Below are positions 57,640-60,289 of a DNA stretch of 60,289 bases, piece by piece. Every line of letters begins with the position of its first letter. Positions within the stretch are counted from its first letter, which is position 1. The stretch is from NCBI GenBank assembly GCA_036008175.1, contig DASYOB010000102.1:1-60289 (forward strand), read 5' to 3'. The notes under the pieces are model-generated. The model was not told the DNA's origin, did not search any database, and worked only from the letters and a program-made list of their open reading frames with translations. Made by a program: the position numbers and the translations under genes. This DNA comes from DATARH01 sp036008175 (GTDB taxonomy: Bacteria; Pseudomonadota; Alphaproteobacteria; ATCC43930; CGMCC-115725).

Positions 57640-57668
57640 GCGGCAGTTTTGTTACCGTTCGATGACAG
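57640..57668 (-). promoter_or_regulatory. Pho box upstream of pstS, overlapping the phoR stop codon
   Basis: On the minus strand CTGTCAT-CGAA-CGGTAAC-AAAA-CTGCCGC shows three 7-nt half sites spaced by 4 nt. The first matches the PhoB half-site consensus exactly, the others partly. It lies about 80-110 nt before the pstS GTG and covers the last codons and TAA of phoR. Confidence 0.65.
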
Positions 57669-59100
57669 CTTGGACTGCCTCCGCGGAGGAGAGGGTAGAG
57701 GGGCTTCGGGGGCTTGTGGCTGCCGGCAGCCACACCGTAAAGATCGACCCGACGCCGAGCGTGCTGGCGATGTCGAGATGGCCGCGATGGCGATTGAGCA
57801 CATGCTTGACGATGGCAAGCCCGAGCCCGGTCCCGCCCATCTCGCGCGATCGACCGGTATCCACTCGGTAAAAACGCTCGGTCAGCCGGGGCAGATGGTC
57901 GTGCGGAATACCCTCGCCCCGGTCGGCGACAGCTACCCATGCCTGGGCCGGCGCGACCTCGGCGCTCAATCCGCCGGTCACCGCGATCTCGGTTTGCGGC
58001 CGGCCATATTTGATCGCGTTGTCGAGCAGATTTTGGAACAGCTGCGCCAGCTCGTCGCGTTCGCCCTGCACCTCGGGCAGATCTGCGGCGAGGTCGAGCC
58101 TGATCCGCATCCCCCGCTCGGCCGCGCGCAGCTCAAGCGCCGCCGCGACATGTTCGATCAAGGGCGCGAGGGCAACGGTACCGGTTGGTGTAACATGCTC
58201 GCTCTGCTCGATCCGGCTTAGCGACCGCAGATCCTCGACGAGCCGGGCCATGCGATGGGCTTCCTCGCGCATGATCGCGAGAAACCGCTCGCGCGCTTCG
58301 GCATCGTCCCGCGCCGGCCCGAGCAACGTTTCGATGAAGCCGATCAGCGTCGCCAGCGGCGTCTTCAGCTCGTGCCCGGCATTGGCGATGAAATCCGCCC
58401 GCATCTGCTCGGCGCGCCGGAGGCCGGTGACGTCGTGCAGGGTCAGGATCGCCGCTGCGCCGTCGAGACCAGGACCGCCGGATCGCGGGATCCTGGCAAA
58501 CCGCGCTTCGAGCTGGCGGATCACCGACCCCGACAGGGCGAACTCCACGTTCTGCGCGGCGGTGCCGCGCAACACCGCGTCGGCGGCGGCGAGCAGCGCC
58601 GGGTTGCGCAGCGCCGCGGCCAGGTCGCGCGGTTCTGCAACGGAGCCGACGAATTCTGCGGCGGGGGGATTGGCGCGCACGATCCGCCGCTCGCGATCGA
58701 TCAGGATCAGGGGGTTCGGCATCGCCGTGATAACCGCCTCGGCGGCGGCCAGCCGTGCCTCGCCGCGCGCGGCGTGCTCTCGCCAGGCGCGCTGGAGGCG
58801 CAGCACCGGCGGCCACAACGCCTGCGCCATCGGACTGAACCGCCGCAACGACCGGGCCAAGCGATGCTCGGCCGGGGAGGCTGCTTCGGGGCCAAGCGCC
58901 TCGATTTCGGCTTCGGTCGCGCCGAGGGCGAACCCGAGCGGTAGCGCCGCCAGCAGGCTCAAGACCAGGACCGCGGCTGCGGCGCCGAATGCGGGTTCTC
59001 CGGCAAGAAAGCCGAACCCGAATAGCGCAACGATGACCGCCGATCCCGGCATCGCAAAGCCGAGCACGAACGCTAGTGCTCGCTTGAAACCGGCCCACAT
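57652..59100 (-). CDS. phoR: Phosphate regulon sensor histidine kinase PhoR
   Basis: A 482-residue membrane kinase. Two N-terminal helices (FVLGFAMPGSAVIVALFGFGFL, AAAAVLVLSLLAALPLGFALG) lead to a linker, a PAS domain (about 125-230, MPNPLILIDRERRIVRANPPA), the phospho-acceptor ANAGHELKTPLATLIGFIE and an ATPase with LFQNLLDNAIKYG, VADRGEGIP and GGTGLGLAIVKH. The start MWAGFKRALAF is preferred; the frame is open further upstream through the rplU region, which is antisense. It heads the pst operon and faces away from rplU. Confidence 0.93.
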   Translation of the reverse strand: MWAGFKRALAFVLGFAMPGSAVIVALFGFGFLAGEPAFGAAAAVLVLSLLAALPLGFALGATEAEIEALGPEAASPAEHRLARSLRRFSPMAQALWPPVLRLQRAWREHAARGEARLAAAEAVITAMPNPLILIDRERRIVRANPPAAEFVGSVAEPRDLAAALRNPALLAAADAVLRGTAAQNVEFALSGSVIRQLEARFARIPRSGGPGLDGAAAILTLHDVTGLRRAEQMRADFIANAGHELKTPLATLIGFIETLLGPARDDAEARERFLAIMREEAHRMARLVEDLRSLSRIEQSEHVTPTGTVALAPLIEHVAAALELRAAERGMRIRLDLAADLPEVQGERDELAQLFQNLLDNAIKYGRPQTEIAVTGGLSAEVAPAQAWVAVADRGEGIPHDHLPRLTERFYRVDTGRSREMGGTGLGLAIVKHVLNRHRGHLDIASTLGVGSIFTVWLPAATSPRSPSTLSSAEAVQAVIER

Positions 59101-59164
59101 TATCGCGAAGACCGGCGCGACGGCCCGGCGTCTTGTTTCGATGCCGGCGCAAGGTTGGAGATCG

Positions 59165-59192
59165 TTGACACGCGAGAGCGCCCCACTATAGT
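59165..59192 (+). promoter_or_regulatory. Near-consensus sigma-70 promoter of rplU-rpmA
   Basis: TTGACA (59165-59170), a 16-bp spacer and TATAGT (59187-59192), five of six to the -10 consensus. Transcription would start near 59199, leaving a leader of about 88 nt before the rplU ATG. A strong promoter is expected for ribosomal protein genes. Confidence 0.8.
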
Positions 59193-59201
59193 GCGCCGCT
59201 C

Positions 59202-59223
59202 GCGGACGGGTGGCCCCGTCCGC
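59202..59223 (+). ncRNA. Hairpin in the rplU 5' leader
   Basis: GCGGACGGG and CCCGTCCGC (9-bp perfect stem, TGGC loop) would form at the very start of the rplU transcript. Ribosomal protein mRNAs often carry such leader structures for autoregulation; whether L21 binds here is unknown. Confidence 0.4.
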
Positions 59224-59286
59224 GCTGTATTTGCGCCGCGCGGGGCCTTGCCGCAGACGGCGCGCCAACCGATATCGGTTTTTATC

Positions 59287-59604
59287 ATGTTCGCAATCAT
59301 CCGCACTGGCGGCAAGCAATACAAGGTCGCGAAGGACGATGTGATCGCCGTCGAAAAACTCGCCGGCGATCCTGGCGCCACGATCGAGCTCGCCGAGGTG
59401 CTGATGGTCGGCGACGGCGCCACCGTGGCGACGGGCGTGCCGCTCCTCGATGGCGCCTCGGTCAGCGCCACCTTGGTTGAGCACCGCCGCGCCGACAAGA
59501 TCATCGTGTTCAAGAAAAAGCGGCGGCATAATTACCGCCGCAAGAACGGGCATCGCCAGCATCAGACCGTGCTGCGGATCACCGAGATCAACTCCGGTCG
59601 CTGA
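59287..59604 (+). CDS. rplU: 50S ribosomal protein L21
   Basis: The 105-residue L21 binds 23S rRNA. MFAIIRTGGKQYKVAKDDVI at the N-terminus and KIIVFKKKRRHNYRRKNGHRQ at the C-terminus are diagnostic. It is the first gene of the conserved rplU-rpmA-obgE order and is read from the promoter at 59165. Divergent from phoR. No oddities. Confidence 0.98.
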   Translation: MFAIIRTGGKQYKVAKDDVIAVEKLAGDPGATIELAEVLMVGDGATVATGVPLLDGASVSATLVEHRRADKIIVFKKKRRHNYRRKNGHRQHQTVLRITEINSGR

Positions 59605-59623
59605 GCGGGGCAAGGAGTTAGAG

Positions 59624-59908
59624 ATGGCACACAAGAAGGCGGGCGGCTCGTCCCGCAACGGGCGCGACAGCCGGGGGCGACGCCTGGGGGTCAAGAAATT
59701 CGGCGGCGAGATCGTCGTCGCCGGCAACATCATCGTGCGCCAGCGCGGCACCAAGTTCCATCCCGGCGACCATGTCGGCATGGGTCGCGACCACACGCTG
59801 TTCGCGGTCGTCGACGGCGCGGTGAAATTTCGCAAGGGGCTCGGCGGGCGTACCTATATCTCGGTGGTGCCGGAAGGCGACCGCCAGCCAGCGGCGGCCG
59901 CCGAATAG
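59624..59908 (+). CDS. rpmA: 50S ribosomal protein L27
   Basis: The 94-residue L27 contributes its N-terminus to the peptidyl transferase centre. It begins MAHKKAGGSSRNGRDSRGRR and continues RLGVKKFGGE and VRQRGTKFHPGDHVGMG. Because the start is MAHKKAGGS it has the standard unprocessed form. AAGGAG lies 8 nt upstream. A strong intrinsic terminator follows. Confidence 0.98.
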   Translation: MAHKKAGGSSRNGRDSRGRRLGVKKFGGEIVVAGNIIVRQRGTKFHPGDHVGMGRDHTLFAVVDGAVKFRKGLGGRTYISVVPEGDRQPAAAAE

Positions 59909-59933
59909 CCGTTCCCCAGGAGATCGCGACAGG

Positions 59934-59957
59934 GGAGCGGCTCGCCGCTCCTTTTTT
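59934..59957 (+). terminator. Intrinsic terminator after rpmA
   Basis: GGAGCGG-CTCG-CCGCTCC (7-bp stem, 59934-59951) followed by six T. It sits 16 nt before the obgE ATG, so obgE is either read through it or has its own promoter. Confidence 0.9.
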
Positions 59958-59973
59958 GTTGCGAGGACGCTAG

Positions 59974-60289
59974 ATGAAATTCCTCGACCAGTGCAAGATC
60001 TACGTGAAGAGCGGCGACGGCGGAAGCGGCTCGTTGAGCTTCCGGCGCGAGAAGTTCATCGAGTTCGGCGGCCCGGACGGCGGCGACGGTGGCAAGGGCG
60101 GCGATATCATCTTTGTCGCGCAGGACAACCTCAACACGCTGATCGACTTCCGCTACCAGCAGCATTTCCGCGCGCCGAAGGGGCGCGGCGGGGCCGGCCG
60201 CAACCGCACCGGCGCGGGCGGCGACGATCTCGTGCTGCGCGTGCCGGTCGGCACGCAGATCCTCGGCGAGGACGGCGAAACGCTGGTCG
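59974..60289 (+). CDS. obgE: GTPase Obg, N-terminal part, cut by the window edge
   Basis: The visible 105 residues are the glycine-rich Obg fold: MKFLDQCKIYVKSGDGGSGS, FIEFGGPDGGDGGKGGDIIF and RGGAGRNRTGAGGDDLVLRV. ObgE is a ribosome-associated GTPase needed for large-subunit assembly and stress control. The GTPase domain lies beyond the window. The ATG follows the rpmA terminator. Confidence 0.97.
   Translation, partial: MKFLDQCKIYVKSGDGGSGSLSFRREKFIEFGGPDGGDGGKGGDIIFVAQDNLNTLIDFRYQQHFRAPKGRGGAGRNRTGAGGDDLVLRVPVGTQILGEDGETLV

Noticed and set aside
59101..59286. tRNA gene between phoR and rplU
   Set aside because: No cloverleaf with the TTC-type T arm could be formed; the hairpins are better explained as the rplU leader.

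Overview
The window is a GC-rich alphaproteobacterial chromosome segment, most like a Rhodospirillales-type soil or freshwater lineage. The basis is gene content and order: an alphaproteobacterial phoR-pstSCAB-phoU-phoB block, an aapJQMP amino-acid ABC operon, lysC next to ptsP and divergent from ubiG, ispG behind a RodZ-like gene, a RibB with a degenerate second domain, and palindromic intergenic repeats of the kind common in this class. There are no rRNA genes, tRNA genes, CRISPR arrays or prophage genes that I can see. The species-level origin cannot be read from the sequence.

Layout. 1-11.3 kb is mostly minus-strand housekeeping: a partial SpoIIAA-like protein, ispG, a RodZ-like protein, and ptsP, a nitronate monooxygenase-like gene and lysC joined by 4-nt overlaps. 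Then come ubiG (+), a DUF1178 protein, a methyltransferase, a nitrilase-type hydrolase, grxC and a ComF protein. 11.3-15.2 kb holds a BioC-like methyltransferase, two very small ORFs, a NodU/CmcH-type carbamoyltransferase and a coupled SGNH hydrolase. 15.2-23.1 kb is a plus-strand acyl-CoA run: acyl-CoA dehydrogenase, TauD/TfdA dioxygenase, second acyl-CoA dehydrogenase, a frameshifted GNAT gene, acyl-CoA synthetase, SDR, and an APH-type kinase fused to a DUF6285-type domain. Its content matches the enzyme set of the Pseudomonas putida levulinate (lva, 4-hydroxyacid) pathway. 23.1-25.9 kb has ribB, an MFS transporter and a small Tyr/Pro-rich secreted protein gene with an amber codon at codon 4.

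25.9-32.3 kb has the aap operon, pyrF, a RidA protein and a DUF2442/DUF4160 pair. 32.4-43.7 kb is a molybdenum-hydroxylase (form II CODH-like) cluster: coxG, coxS, coxL, coxM, coxD, coxE, a split XdhC and a cofactor-handling fusion protein. It is interrupted by an orphan substrate-binding-protein gene flanked by 37-bp direct repeats of the coxM 3' end, and by a VapBC-type module. 43.7-52.3 kb is mixed: an alpha/beta hydrolase behind a perfect FNR/FixK-type palindrome, a CopD-like protein, a GST, two SDRs, a retropepsin-like protein, a KdgK-like kinase and a Wza-type export lipoprotein with a large low-complexity insertion. 52.3-59.1 kb is the phosphate regulon, with a likely Pho box overlapping the phoR stop codon. 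59.1 kb to the end is rplU-rpmA-obgE behind a near-consensus sigma-70 promoter.

The most interesting points are the lva-like cluster, whose kinase and small-partner domains are joined in frame through a 106-nt palindromic element; the repeat-flanked cassette in the cox cluster; the amber codon in the Tyr/Pro-rich gene; and several regulatory sites that can be read directly.
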